Shown here piece after piece: positions 9,492-17,406 of a DNA stretch of 64,000 bases. The notes beneath the pieces are model-generated. The model ran no database searches. It was given only the letters and a program-made list of their open reading frames with translations, and had not been told where the DNA came from. This stretch comes from DATKUC01 sp964553615 (lineage in GTDB: Bacteria; Spirochaetota; Spirochaetia; DSM-27196; DATKUC01), in the NCBI GenBank assembly GCA_964553615.1, contig CAZKMA010000004.1, positions 1 through 64,000 on the forward strand. The letters run 5' to 3'. Each line of letters opens with the position of its first letter. Position 1 is the first letter of the stretch. The position numbers and the translations under genes were made by a program.

Positions 9492-9536
9492 CCGTTTGAA
9501 AAGAGAAGAAAATGTGACCGTTAACACAGATCCCGA

Positions 9537-9560
9537 GGGAGCGCTCCGGGAGCGCTGCCC
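9537..9560. terminator. Strong hairpin between convergent genes
   Basis: AGCGCTC and GAGCGCT pair around CGG, extended by GGG/CCC with one bulge. It lies between the ferredoxin gene and the end of the NQR operon. There is no T-run, so it may be a Rho-independent-like stop or only a processing or stabilising hairpin. Confidence 0.45.
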
Positions 9561-9573
9561 TGGTCCGCACCGT

Positions 9574-10029
9574 TCAGAAGTAGTCCATGGCGACGATTTT
9601 TTTGAGCATGACAATGTCCTTTTCCTCGAGCCGGATAAGGCTCTCGAGAAACGACTCGGCCTCCGGACCAACCGGCTGCTCGAGAATGTCCCGGTAGAGT
9701 CTCACGAGCTGACTATCGTATCGGATTGCAGCGTCGAGAAGTTCTCGGCTTTTCACCTCCTCGAGTGGCGTGGACATCCGCTCCAGGTCACTGTCCGGAT
9801 CGAAGTCAATGTCGAACTTGAGACGGATGGAGCCGATGTGGGTCAACTGCTCGGGTTCAATACTCCCGGAGGCCTCACCGAGATGTCGGCGGTGCCGGCT
9901 CAGGTAGAACGAAAGCATCTTGACGCCGGGGTCCTCGGTTCGGTCGCTGATTTCAGCGTAGTAGCTCTCGAGCCGAAGCTCGAATGCCGTCGCCCGTTTC
10001 AAGAGCTCATCGAACGTTATGCTCGTCAT
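9574..10029 (-). CDS. Ferritin-like helical-bundle protein at the end of the NQR operon
   Basis: The product is 151 aa and almost entirely helical. Glu and His residues are spaced as in ferritin/rubrerythrin-like bundles (FELRLESYYAEI, FYLSRHRRHLGEAS, RLYRDILEQ, SLIRLEEKDIVMLKK). The ATG at 10029 is preferred over the one at 10038 because GGGAGG lies nine bases upstream of it and would abut the other. It is 27 bases downstream of nqrF and so is probably co-transcribed. A two-iron bundle acting in redox or oxidative-stress protection of the complex is possible, but a full metal-ligand set cannot be confirmed by eye. Confidence 0.55.
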   Translation of the reverse strand: MTSITFDELLKRATAFELRLESYYAEISDRTEDPGVKMLSFYLSRHRRHLGEASGSIEPEQLTHIGSIRLKFDIDFDPDSDLERMSTPLEEVKSRELLDAAIRYDSQLVRLYRDILEQPVGPEAESFLESLIRLEEKDIVMLKKIVAMDYF

Positions 10030-10056
10030 CTGCTTCATCCTCCCGATACGCCAGAG

Positions 10057-11163
10057 TCAGAATTTGTCGTAGAAAATATCCTCGTCGCGAGCACCTTTCT
10101 CTTTGAGAATCCGTGTTACGGCGTCTATCATTGGGGGCGGTCCGCAAAGAAAAGCCTGACGGTCTCCCTGTCCTTCGAGAAACTTGTCCACCGACAGATG
10201 AACGAAACCGGTCTCGCCGTCCCACTGCTCTTCAGGCGCAAGTGGATCCGAGAGCGCATAATGAACCTGGAGATTCGGATGATCGGCCATGAGCTGCTTG
10301 AACATGTCCAGATAGAAGATATCCTTTGTCGTGCGCGCACCGAAAAAGAGCTTCACCTTGCGGTCGGGCCATCGGGTTTCGGCGGTGTACACAATGTTCT
10401 TCAGCGGAGCCATCCCGCAGCCGCCGCCCACGAGAATGATCTCCCGTTCTGGATTTTCGTCGATGCGGAACTCACCATAGGGTCCCGTAAACACAACCTC
10501 GTCCCCGACACTGAGCGAGTGCACGTACGTCGATGCGATGCCGCCCGGCACAAGACGAATAACCAGCTGCACCTTCGTGTCCTCGTAGACAGGCGAGGAA
10601 ATAGAGTACGCGCGGTGAATAAATCCTCCGTCGGGATCCGGAGCCTGCAGCTGAACGTACTGACCCGGATGATGGCTTATCTGTTCGGGCTCTATCAGTT
10701 CGAGGTTGATCTCCTTTATGTCATGGGTCAGGCTGCGAATCTCCGCTACTCGCGCGCGAAACTCCTTGACCGCCAGAAGCTCCTCGGGAATCTGAATCTG
10801 CATGTCCTGTTTGACCTTGACCTGGCAGGCAAGACGAATGCCGGACCGCTGCTCGGCACGTGACATGAACGGGATCTCCGTCGGCAGGAGTGGACCGCCA
10901 CCGTCGACCACCGAAACCTTACAGAAACCGCACGAGCCCTTCCCTCCGCATGCAGAAGGAACGTAAACCTTGTGATCATACAACGCGCTGAGCAGGGTAA
11001 TGCCGCCCTGCAGCTCGAATATCGAAGACCCTTTGTTGATCGAGATGTTGCAGATCCCGTAATTCGCCAGGTACCTCTCCGCAATCAGAAGAAATATCGA
11101 CAGTGCGATGAAGATCCCGGTCGTTATGCCGATTGCTATTGCTCCGGTTACCATTGTTTGCAT
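10057..11163 (-). CDS. nqrF: Na+-translocating NADH:quinone reductase subunit F
   Basis: This 368-aa protein has an N-terminal membrane anchor (residues 6-28) and a plant-type 2Fe-2S domain with C72, C78, C81 and C113. A ferredoxin-reductase module follows, with an FAD site (RAYSISSP) and an NADH site (GGGCGMAPLKNI, FLCGPPPMIDAV). NqrF takes hydride from NADH and passes electrons through FAD and the 2Fe-2S centre into the membrane complex. It is slightly shorter than the roughly 405 aa of the Vibrio protein. It is the last core gene of the operon, after nqrE. It distinguishes this complex from RNF, which uses ferredoxin and has no NqrF. Confidence 0.95.
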   Translation of the reverse strand: MQTMVTGAIAIGITTGIFIALSIFLLIAERYLANYGICNISINKGSSIFELQGGITLLSALYDHKVYVPSACGGKGSCGFCKVSVVDGGGPLLPTEIPFMSRAEQRSGIRLACQVKVKQDMQIQIPEELLAVKEFRARVAEIRSLTHDIKEINLELIEPEQISHHPGQYVQLQAPDPDGGFIHRAYSISSPVYEDTKVQLVIRLVPGGIASTYVHSLSVGDEVVFTGPYGEFRIDENPEREIILVGGGCGMAPLKNIVYTAETRWPDRKVKLFFGARTTKDIFYLDMFKQLMADHPNLQVHYALSDPLAPEEQWDGETGFVHLSVDKFLEGQGDRQAFLCGPPPMIDAVTRILKEKGARDEDIFYDKF

Positions 11164-11176
11164 CTTCCTTTCTACA

Positions 11177-11767
11177 CTACTGTGTCGAGATTATTCCCGT
11201 GAAGCCCATGAACGTCATGGCGATGACACCCGCAATAAGCATCAGTATTCCCGTTCGGCGCAGGGCAACCGGAACGTTGGAATATCCCATCTTCTCCCGA
11301 AGTCCCGCCATAAGGGCAATGGCCAGAAACCATCCAAGACCCGCGCCCAGCCCGTAAAATGCCGTCTGCACGAAGGAGTAGTTCCGAATTACCATGAACA
11401 GGGACGCTCCGAGTATCGCGCAGTTGACCGTTATCAGGGGGAGAAAGATACCCAGAGCGTAGTACAGTTCAGGACTGAATCGTTCGACGAACATCTCCAG
11501 GAACTGCACGAATGCGGCAATGACCGCGATGAAGATAATGAATGAGACAAACTCGAGCCCGAGTGGGACAAGCAGATAGCGATAGAGAAGATAGTTGATA
11601 ATGGTCGTGCAGGCCATGACAAAAGTCACGGCGCTCCCCAGACCGACTGCCGTGCTGATCCGGTTGGAACAGACGAGGAACGAACACATTCCCAGAAAAC
11701 TGGCAAACAGAATATTGTTCGTGAAAATCGACCCGAGAAAGATAGCCCAGACAGGGGTAACATTCAT
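11177..11767 (-). CDS. nqrE: Na+-NQR subunit E
   Basis: This 196-aa integral membrane protein has six predicted transmembrane helices. It shows the family's conserved starts of the two inverted half-repeats (FTNNILFASFLGMCSF and LPLITVNCAILGASLF), each carrying a Cys. In NQR these Cys pairs at the NqrD/NqrE interface hold an iron centre in the electron path across the membrane. The ATG at 11767 follows GGAGG. It lies 13 bases after nqrD and 13 before nqrF. RnfA is homologous, but the operon context gives NqrE. Confidence 0.95.
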   Translation of the reverse strand: MNVTPVWAIFLGSIFTNNILFASFLGMCSFLVCSNRISTAVGLGSAVTFVMACTTIINYLLYRYLLVPLGLEFVSFIIFIAVIAAFVQFLEMFVERFSPELYYALGIFLPLITVNCAILGASLFMVIRNYSFVQTAFYGLGAGLGWFLAIALMAGLREKMGYSNVPVALRRTGILMLIAGVIAMTFMGFTGIISTQ

Positions 11768-11780
11768 GAGTGGCCTCCTC

Positions 11781-12458
11781 CTAATTCCCGGGTTGCGCGG
11801 GCTTGCTGGTGGGACCCGACGGGTTTATCGTCTCGAGAATCCAGATCAGAAATCCTCCGACAAAGAACGCCCCGGGCGCAAGGAGGAATATGAGATTCTT
11901 CATATACCAGCTATCCGGAAGAATAGTGATTCCGAGAAAGCTTCCCGATCCCACCAGCTCGCGAACGCTCCCAATGAGGACCAGGATAATCGCGTACCCG
12001 ATGCCGTTGGCAAGACCGTCAAGAAACGACGGAAATGGCGGGTTCTGCATGGCGAATGCTTCCGCCCTCCCCATGACAATACAATTGGTAATAATCAGCG
12101 CAACATAGGGACCGAGTTGCTTGGACATCTGCCAGTAGAATCCCTTGAAAAACTGATCAATTATGATGACGAAGGTGGCGATGATGGCGACCTGAGCAAT
12201 CATCCGAATGCGGCGGGGAATGACATTACGAAGGGTCGAGATGAACAGATTCGACATGGCGATTACAAAGGTCAGCGCGGCTCCCATGACGAGAGAATTC
12301 GCTACCCTGTTTGTAACGGCCAGAAATATGCAGATGCCGAGAACCTGTTTGGTGACCGGATTCGCCTTGTAGATTCCATCGAGTAAGATCTCCTTGCCCT
12401 TACCTCCGAACAACGACGGCCTGTGCCCCTGCTTGAGCACCGCGGTACTATTTGACAT
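11781..12458 (-). CDS. nqrD: Na+-NQR subunit D
   Basis: This 225-aa membrane protein starts at the ATG at 12458, overlapping the end of nqrC by 11 bases. An in-frame codon 12 residues upstream would lie wholly within nqrC coding sequence. A short basic N-terminus precedes six predicted helices with the NqrD/RnfE signature (NPVTKQVLGICIFLAVTNRV and LIITNCIVMGRAEAFA), including the Cys of the second half. It pairs with NqrE to carry the intramembrane iron site and is part of the Na+ pathway. Homology to RnfE is expected; neighbours decide the name. Confidence 0.95.
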   Translation of the reverse strand: MSNSTAVLKQGHRPSLFGGKGKEILLDGIYKANPVTKQVLGICIFLAVTNRVANSLVMGAALTFVIAMSNLFISTLRNVIPRRIRMIAQVAIIATFVIIIDQFFKGFYWQMSKQLGPYVALIITNCIVMGRAEAFAMQNPPFPSFLDGLANGIGYAIILVLIGSVRELVGSGSFLGITILPDSWYMKNLIFLLAPGAFFVGGFLIWILETINPSGPTSKPAQPGN

Positions 12459-13074
12459 TGCTGCTTGTCTCCTTGTATATGTCGCGGGCCACATTGGTCA
12501 GCATGGTTTCCACACGGTTGGACGTCATCGTAGCGCCGGTTATTCCGTCCACGGCATTTGGTCCCGCCGGCGCCTCCGGTTTCAGGACGGAGAACCCCGG
12601 CTCTCCGCCTTGGGATACTATCTTCTTCCCCATGAACTGCTTCTGAAACCAATCCGCTGAGATCTCGCCGCCAAGACCGGGAGTCTCTTCCTGTTTGAAG
12701 AAGCGGACGCCGCGAATGGTCTTGAAGTCCGGTTGAAGCGCAATGACACCACTCACCGGTCCCCACAGCCCGGCGCCGGTGAATGGTATTGCATACCCTT
12801 CCACTTTGGTTCCCCCGGTCGGCGTGTACTCGTAAACCTGCAGGCTGCCGAGCGACTTCTGCTTCACATCCCGATCGAAAATGTTCACGAGATCTCCCTG
12901 CTTTGTACCCGCCGGAAGCGGGACTCCGAGCGCGTCGAGAATGTTCCTGACCTCCTCCGCCTTCTCGTTCGCAAGACGGTATGGAGCCGTTATATAGTTG
13001 ATTCCGGCCAGAAGGGCAGAACACACCAGCCCGAGCGCAATTGAAAAGACAATGATACGCGCGCTATTACTCAC
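12448..13074 (-). CDS. nqrC: Na+-NQR subunit C, covalent FMN protein
   Basis: This 208-aa protein has one N-terminal membrane helix (residues 7-28) and an extracytoplasmic FMN-binding domain ending in DGITGATMTS. T182 of the TGAT motif is the expected phosphodiester attachment point for FMN. Such attachment needs the flavin transferase ApbE, which is not encoded in this window. It overlaps nqrB by eight bases and nqrD by 11, indicating tight translational coupling. It is shorter than the roughly 255-aa enterobacterial/Vibrio form. Confidence 0.93.
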   Translation of the reverse strand: MSNSARIIVFSIALGLVCSALLAGINYITAPYRLANEKAEEVRNILDALGVPLPAGTKQGDLVNIFDRDVKQKSLGSLQVYEYTPTGGTKVEGYAIPFTGAGLWGPVSGVIALQPDFKTIRGVRFFKQEETPGLGGEISADWFQKQFMGKKIVSQGGEPGFSVLKPEAPAGPNAVDGITGATMTSNRVETMLTNVARDIYKETSSNVK

Positions 13075-14143
13075 GGGCGTACCTCCTCATTCGCGAACGG
13101 ACTATCACCTCATCGATCAGAGGTGCGCAGATATTTCCGAAGAGGATTGCAAACATCATTCCTTCGACGAACCCGGAGAAAGATCGGATCAGGAGCGTTA
13201 CCAGTCCGATAAGAATCCCATACACCCATTTCCCGGATTGCGTAACCGGTCCGGTCACGGGGTCCGTACACATGAAGAATGCTCCGAAGAGAAATCCTCC
13301 GGATAGCAGGTTGAACCACGCGGGGGCCACCGCGTTCGGCGCAATGGCGTGAAACAGCGCCGAAAGTGTCGCGAACGTCCCGATGACCGCGACAACCGTG
13401 CGCCAGTTGCCAATTCCGACCACAACCAGAAAAATACCGCCAATCAGGATGGCGAGCGCAGATGTCTCCCCCGCGCTGCCGGTAACGCGGCCAAGAAAGA
13501 GGTCCATCGGCGAGGCCAGTGTGCCGCTCTTGGCAAGCACCAGGGGAGTCGCCGAGGCAACCACATCGGCAACGTGCGTCGCCGCGCCGGGCAGAAGACG
13601 TCCCCAACCGCCCATCGCCGGTTGCAGCCAGTGTCCGGTCATGGCCGAAGGGTAACCAAGCGCAATGAATACCCGCCCGACGAGCGCAGGATTGAAGAGG
13701 TTCCGGCCCGTACCGCCGAATACCTCTTTCCCGACCAGGACGCCGAATGCCACGCCAACGGCAATAATCCACAACGGAAGGCCCGGCGGAACGATCAACG
13801 GAAAGAGGAATCCGGTCACAAGAAAACCTTCACTGATCTCCTTCTTGCGAATGATCGCAAAAGTGACCTCGACAATTCCGCCCGCTGCATAAGAGACAAG
13901 AAGCGCGAGCAGAATTCTATATCCGAAGAAATAGACCGAAGCAATGAATGCCGGCAGGAGCGCCACAATGACGAGAGCCATGATCCTCTTCACATCCAGC
14001 GGATCTCTCCCGTGCGGAGGGTTCGTTGTCTCGATTCCTGCGGCGAAGATGAAATTGTCGAGCGCGTGAAATATCGGCGAAAAAGGGGCGAGCTTCCGGC
14101 CCTCTGCGAATGCGGGGCGGACTCTCTCAAGCAGATTCCTCAT
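13067..14143 (-). CDS. nqrB: Na+-NQR subunit B
   Basis: This 358-aa protein has a cytosolic N-terminus with HALDNFIFA and about ten transmembrane helices. ASATPL at 196-201 places T199 at the covalent FMN site, and GGTGRNLFNPALVGR is a family hallmark. NqrB carries FMN and riboflavin and most of the Na+ pathway. It is about 50 residues shorter than the Vibrio protein, mainly at the N-terminus. It overlaps nqrA by four bases (start ATG inside the nqrA stop region). Confidence 0.94.
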   Translation of the reverse strand: MRNLLERVRPAFAEGRKLAPFSPIFHALDNFIFAAGIETTNPPHGRDPLDVKRIMALVIVALLPAFIASVYFFGYRILLALLVSYAAGGIVEVTFAIIRKKEISEGFLVTGFLFPLIVPPGLPLWIIAVGVAFGVLVGKEVFGGTGRNLFNPALVGRVFIALGYPSAMTGHWLQPAMGGWGRLLPGAATHVADVVASATPLVLAKSGTLASPMDLFLGRVTGSAGETSALAILIGGIFLVVVGIGNWRTVVAVIGTFATLSALFHAIAPNAVAPAWFNLLSGGFLFGAFFMCTDPVTGPVTQSGKWVYGILIGLVTLLIRSFSGFVEGMMFAILFGNICAPLIDEVIVRSRMRRYARE

Positions 14144-15564
14144 GTTGATTCCTCCCCTGCAGCGGCGGCTCCACGGGAACGCGCCTCGATTGCACGCATC
14201 TCTTCGCGTTCGCGCCGGATCTGATTCTTTGCATCAATGAACTGCCGGCCGAGTTCGATCTTCGACGGACAGACGTACGTGCAGAGGTTGCAGTCCACAC
14301 ACAAATCCAGGCCCGACTTGCTCGCCTCCTCGGTCATTCCTCGGTGCAGATAGCGATGGATGACCTGGGGCATTATTCCCACCGGGCAGACATTCTCGCA
14401 GATACCGCAGGTAATGCATGCTCGTGGTTCTCCGCGCAGAGACGCGGTAATGTGGCTGTCGTAGCTTCCGGTCAGCCTCGAAGCAAAAGACCGATTGTAG
14501 GATGTACGGGTAAAACCTGCCCGGACCAGGCTCAGGACCTCCCGGCCCGACACTCTCGGAAGAGAGAAAAACGCATCATCGTCGTAGCCGACAGATGCAG
14601 ATTCGGCATCAACCGGCTCTCCGTTCAGCAGGCCGCCACGAAGAATCAGCGCTCCGTCGCCTGTGGCGGCGAACTCGGAGATTGGCGTTCCGACACGCAC
14701 TGCAAAATGGCCGGGATTGGCACTGCCCGGTCCGCCGGTTACGACAACCCGCTCATGGACCGGTTTCCCTTCAAGCATGCACGCACCCAGAGCATCCACC
14801 CCCTGAGCGTCCATCACCCAGATTTCATCGGTGGCTGCAAGTTTCGGTTCCTCCCGGCGCAACGCATCGACGAGGATCCGCGGATTCTCAATTGGGTAGG
14901 TCAACGGCACCGAGTGAACGCGAACCATTGCATATCCGGACAGATCCCGGTAGATCATCTGCGCCACGGGGTCTTTCGGCGAGGTAAGAACAACATGGAT
15001 TGTACCGTAGTCGGAGATCATCCGCCCGAGGAAACGGATCCCCGCAACTATTCTCGGCCACGAGCGGGTAACGATAACCCGCCCGCGCGCACGGAAAGGC
15101 TCGGTCAGCACGAAGTTAACAATGATGGCCCGCGGTCCCTCGCCAGTGGCAAGCAATGGCATTCCCGACGTCTTCGAACTCCACATGAAGGGCCACACGC
15201 CTCCGCGGGCAAGAGTTCCTGCAACATGTTCCCGTGAAACGCGCTCGGGAACACTCGGCTCGAAGCCTTCAGCGACGGTTCCGTCGGACGGGTCCTCGAT
15301 GATGATGCGAGATTCGTCACCGGACTCCGGTAACGATACGCGCCCGCCTGCCGGTGAAGGGAGCACAAGCGTGCCGCCCGCTGCCTCTACCGTTGCAAGC
15401 GGCTGACCGAAGCTCACCTGCTCCCCTGAATGGACAGCTGCCGAGTAGGAGAGTTGTCCCCGCTTCAGGTCGATCAGCAGTCGATCGGGCATCGGGACAT
15501 CAACCAGCTCCCGCACAGGTCTTCCTACTATTTTAGGTGTAAATCCGCCGTGTAATAGTCTCAA
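14140..15564 (-). CDS. nqrA: Na+-NQR subunit A with an RnfC-like 2x4Fe-4S C-terminus
   Basis: The start is TTG at 15564, with GGAG seven bases upstream and no usable ATG nearby. The N-terminal part matches NqrA (barrel-sandwich, GGGVWPFMW-type segment, SLBB region). At the C-terminus there are two complete ferredoxin motifs, C383/C386/C389/C393 (CITCGICENVCP) and C422/C425/C428/C432 (CVDCNLCTYVCP), followed by a basic helical tail. NqrA of Vibrio-type NQR has no Fe-S centre, whereas its homologue RnfC has two. This subunit therefore looks like an intermediate form and may give the complex a second electron entry or exit site. At 474 aa it exceeds the usual 445 or so. Confidence 0.92.
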   Translation of the reverse strand: MRLLHGGFTPKIVGRPVRELVDVPMPDRLLIDLKRGQLSYSAAVHSGEQVSFGQPLATVEAAGGTLVLPSPAGGRVSLPESGDESRIIIEDPSDGTVAEGFEPSVPERVSREHVAGTLARGGVWPFMWSSKTSGMPLLATGEGPRAIIVNFVLTEPFRARGRVIVTRSWPRIVAGIRFLGRMISDYGTIHVVLTSPKDPVAQMIYRDLSGYAMVRVHSVPLTYPIENPRILVDALRREEPKLAATDEIWVMDAQGVDALGACMLEGKPVHERVVVTGGPGSANPGHFAVRVGTPISEFAATGDGALILRGGLLNGEPVDAESASVGYDDDAFFSLPRVSGREVLSLVRAGFTRTSYNRSFASRLTGSYDSHITASLRGEPRACITCGICENVCPVGIMPQVIHRYLHRGMTEEASKSGLDLCVDCNLCTYVCPSKIELGRQFIDAKNQIRREREEMRAIEARSRGAAAAGEEST

Positions 15565-15582
15565 TGGCTTACTCCGTTAGTC

Positions 15583-15611
15583 AGTATAAGGTGACATCCT
15601 CGGGAACGCAA
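15583..15611 (-). promoter_or_regulatory. Promoter of the nqrABCDEF operon
   Basis: On the minus strand, TTGCGT (15606-15611) and TATACT (15583-15588) are separated by exactly 17 bases. Transcription would begin near 15576, leaving a leader of about 12 bases containing GGAG before the TTG start. Confidence 0.65.
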
Positions 15612-15719
15612 GATTTTATTTAATGGTGATTTTTTCATCGGGAGTATGTATCATTTGCGGCGGCAAAAATCGTTGCGTTGGCCGCCGGCTTCCACTACAC
15701 TGGAATCGGGGAGGAGATT

Positions 15720-16430
15720 ATGCACTATGTTTTCGACCCGGAGATAATAGACGAGTGCTCGCTTCTGGGAATTGGACATCCGAAGCCGGAAATGTTCGAC
15801 ATCATTGCGCAGGCAATTGAAGAGCGGTATCCCGGATACATCTATCATGACCAGCCGTGGCTCTACAGCATAGCCGGAGGTGCCATGATCCAGATGAAGC
15901 TCTACTTTGCCTCCCTCTACGAGTACATCATGATCTGGGGAACACCCATCGGTTCGGAGGGCCATTCAGGGCGACACCATGTCGCGTTCTGGGACACGGT
16001 CATAGATGGAGAGACCTGGTACTACGCCGAAGGGCAATTCGAGAAACGTGTATATCGCCCCGGCGATCGCATCTATGTGGGCAAGCGTCAGGCATGCGGA
16101 ATGAACTTTACTGACGGAGTGTGGGCGGTCGAATATGCACGCGGGCCGATCTACCGGAGCATTCCGTTCGGGCTCGCGGACGAACTCCTCAGCGCGCGTG
16201 ATTTTCTGGCTGCGAAACAGACAATTGCAATCTACGCAACCCTGATTGGACGACATTGGACGGCACGCTACAACAGAGACTACCCCCTCATGCTGCCTAT
16301 CAAGAAGATGGCGGGTGCAGTCATGAAGAGTGTCGGATCCCGGGTTACCAGGAGACTCGTTCCACCTCCTCCCCGGGAGATCAATCACCGTCGGTCGGCA
16401 TCTGTCGGCAGTCCGGAGAGAACTCTTTGA
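15720..16430 (+). CDS. ERG2/sigma-1-receptor family protein (sterol C8 isomerase homologue)
   Basis: This 236-aa protein matches ERG2/sigma-1 along its cupin core: YSIAGGAMIQMKL, ASLYEYIMIWGTPIGSEGHSG, WDTVIDGE, YRPGD and WAVEYARGPI, then paired C-terminal helices (PFGLADELLSARDF). D92 and E138 line up with the two acidic residues that hold the ligand amine in human sigma-1 (Asp126 and Glu172), and both pairs are 46 residues apart. The eukaryotic N-terminal membrane helix is missing, so the protein is probably peripheral, sitting on the membrane by its C-terminal helices. GGAGG lies five bases before the ATG. ERG2 moves a sterol double bond from C8 to C7; the bacterial substrate is unknown. 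It converges with, and overlaps by 50 bases, a 3-beta-HSD-type SDR gene. Confidence 0.88.
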   Translation: MHYVFDPEIIDECSLLGIGHPKPEMFDIIAQAIEERYPGYIYHDQPWLYSIAGGAMIQMKLYFASLYEYIMIWGTPIGSEGHSGRHHVAFWDTVIDGETWYYAEGQFEKRVYRPGDRIYVGKRQACGMNFTDGVWAVEYARGPIYRSIPFGLADELLSARDFLAAKQTIAIYATLIGRHWTARYNRDYPLMLPIKKMAGAVMKSVGSRVTRRLVPPPPREINHRRSASVGSPERTL

Positions 16431-17406
16431 ACCATTGCACTGTCCGCGCAAAGGCCTCTTCACTGGATACTACCGGTGTGTAGCCAAAGTCCCTCGTGGC
16501 CCTGGTATGAACAAATGTATGGTCTACACAGGTCTGAATTACCGAAAACCGATTAAGGAGCGAATGCGGGGCGACCATCTCTGCCAGAATTGACAGTGCG
16601 TATGCCGGCACGCAGGGAATTGAAATGCGGGCGGGCGCAAGCCCGAGCTCAAGGAGAAATGGCTCCAGAAATTCGAACAGATTCTTGTCCGGTTTGTGGT
16701 CGGTTATGAAATAACATTGCCCGGAAACGGTGGAACCGGGGGAGAGCTTCGCTGCGGCAAGGAGATGCGCGTGAGCAACATTCTCCGAATAGACGTGGCT
16801 GAAGAGCGCAGTACCATTTCCAAGTCGAACCCGGATGCCTTTCCTCGCCATGCGAATGAAGTTCGGCAGATGGTACTTGTCCCGTGGGCCGTACATTCCG
16901 GCGGGTCGGATTACGCATGTAGCAAGCGCCCTGCCGTTCACGCCGAGCACCATACGCTCCGCTTCGATCTTCGTGCGTGAGTACAGGTCCCGTGGAGGCA
17001 CCGGAGGGTATGGAAGCGTTTCGTCTCCGTTGACAATTGGCCGTCGACCGTCAACAACCACGTCTATGGAGCTGGTATACACCATTCGGGGAACGTGGTG
17101 CTTCAGACAGGCATCGATAACATTCCGGTTTCCATGGATATTCACCCCCGCATATTCAGAGTCGTCGATTCGGGGATCCCAGATCGCGGCCGCGGTCTGA
17201 AAGACTATGTCGATTCCTTCGCACGCACGGTTCACAACCTCCCGGTCGCGGATATCGCCTACTATCATGTCTATCCGTGAGTCGGTTACCGCTTCAATGT
17301 CCAGAACGCGGACAGATTTACCGTCCGCAAGAAGTCGATCAACGATCTCGTAGCCGAGCATGCCCGCGCCGCCGATAACCAGGCATCGTTCCGGAACCGC
17401 AGCCAC
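16381..17406 (-). CDS. Extended SDR, 3-beta-hydroxysteroid dehydrogenase/ERG26-like
   Basis: This 341-aa protein has a GGAGMLG nucleotide motif at 12-18, MIVGDIRD at 48-54 and TAAAIWDP. The active-site residues are S112/S113 (YTSSIDVV), Y142 and K146 (YSRTK). VIRPAGMYGPRD, FSHVYSENVAHAHLLA and a C-terminal FGYTPVVSSEEAF complete the 3-beta-HSD family pattern. Members oxidise 3-hydroxysteroids, including C4-decarboxylating sterol dehydrogenases, or related sugar and terpenoid substrates. The GTG start at 17406 directly follows the lipid-kinase stop. Proximity to the ERG2-like gene supports a polycyclic-lipid substrate but does not prove it. Confidence 0.82.
   Translation of the reverse strand: MAAVPERCLVIGGAGMLGYEIVDRLLADGKSVRVLDIEAVTDSRIDMIVGDIRDREVVNRACEGIDIVFQTAAAIWDPRIDDSEYAGVNIHGNRNVIDACLKHHVPRMVYTSSIDVVVDGRRPIVNGDETLPYPPVPPRDLYSRTKIEAERMVLGVNGRALATCVIRPAGMYGPRDKYHLPNFIRMARKGIRVRLGNGTALFSHVYSENVAHAHLLAAAKLSPGSTVSGQCYFITDHKPDKNLFEFLEPFLLELGLAPARISIPCVPAYALSILAEMVAPHSLLNRFSVIQTCVDHTFVHTRATRDFGYTPVVSSEEAFARTVQWFKEFSPDCRQMPTDGD

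Noticed and set aside
9352..10863. 503-codon plus-strand frame across the nqrF region
   Set aside because: It is the antisense shadow of nqrF and the ferritin-like gene, both clear families on the minus strand.
13067..15564. RNF complex (rnfC, rnfD)
   Set aside because: The Fe-S motifs in the first subunit resemble RnfC, but NqrF and the NqrB flavin site are present and there is no RnfB, so NQR is the better call.
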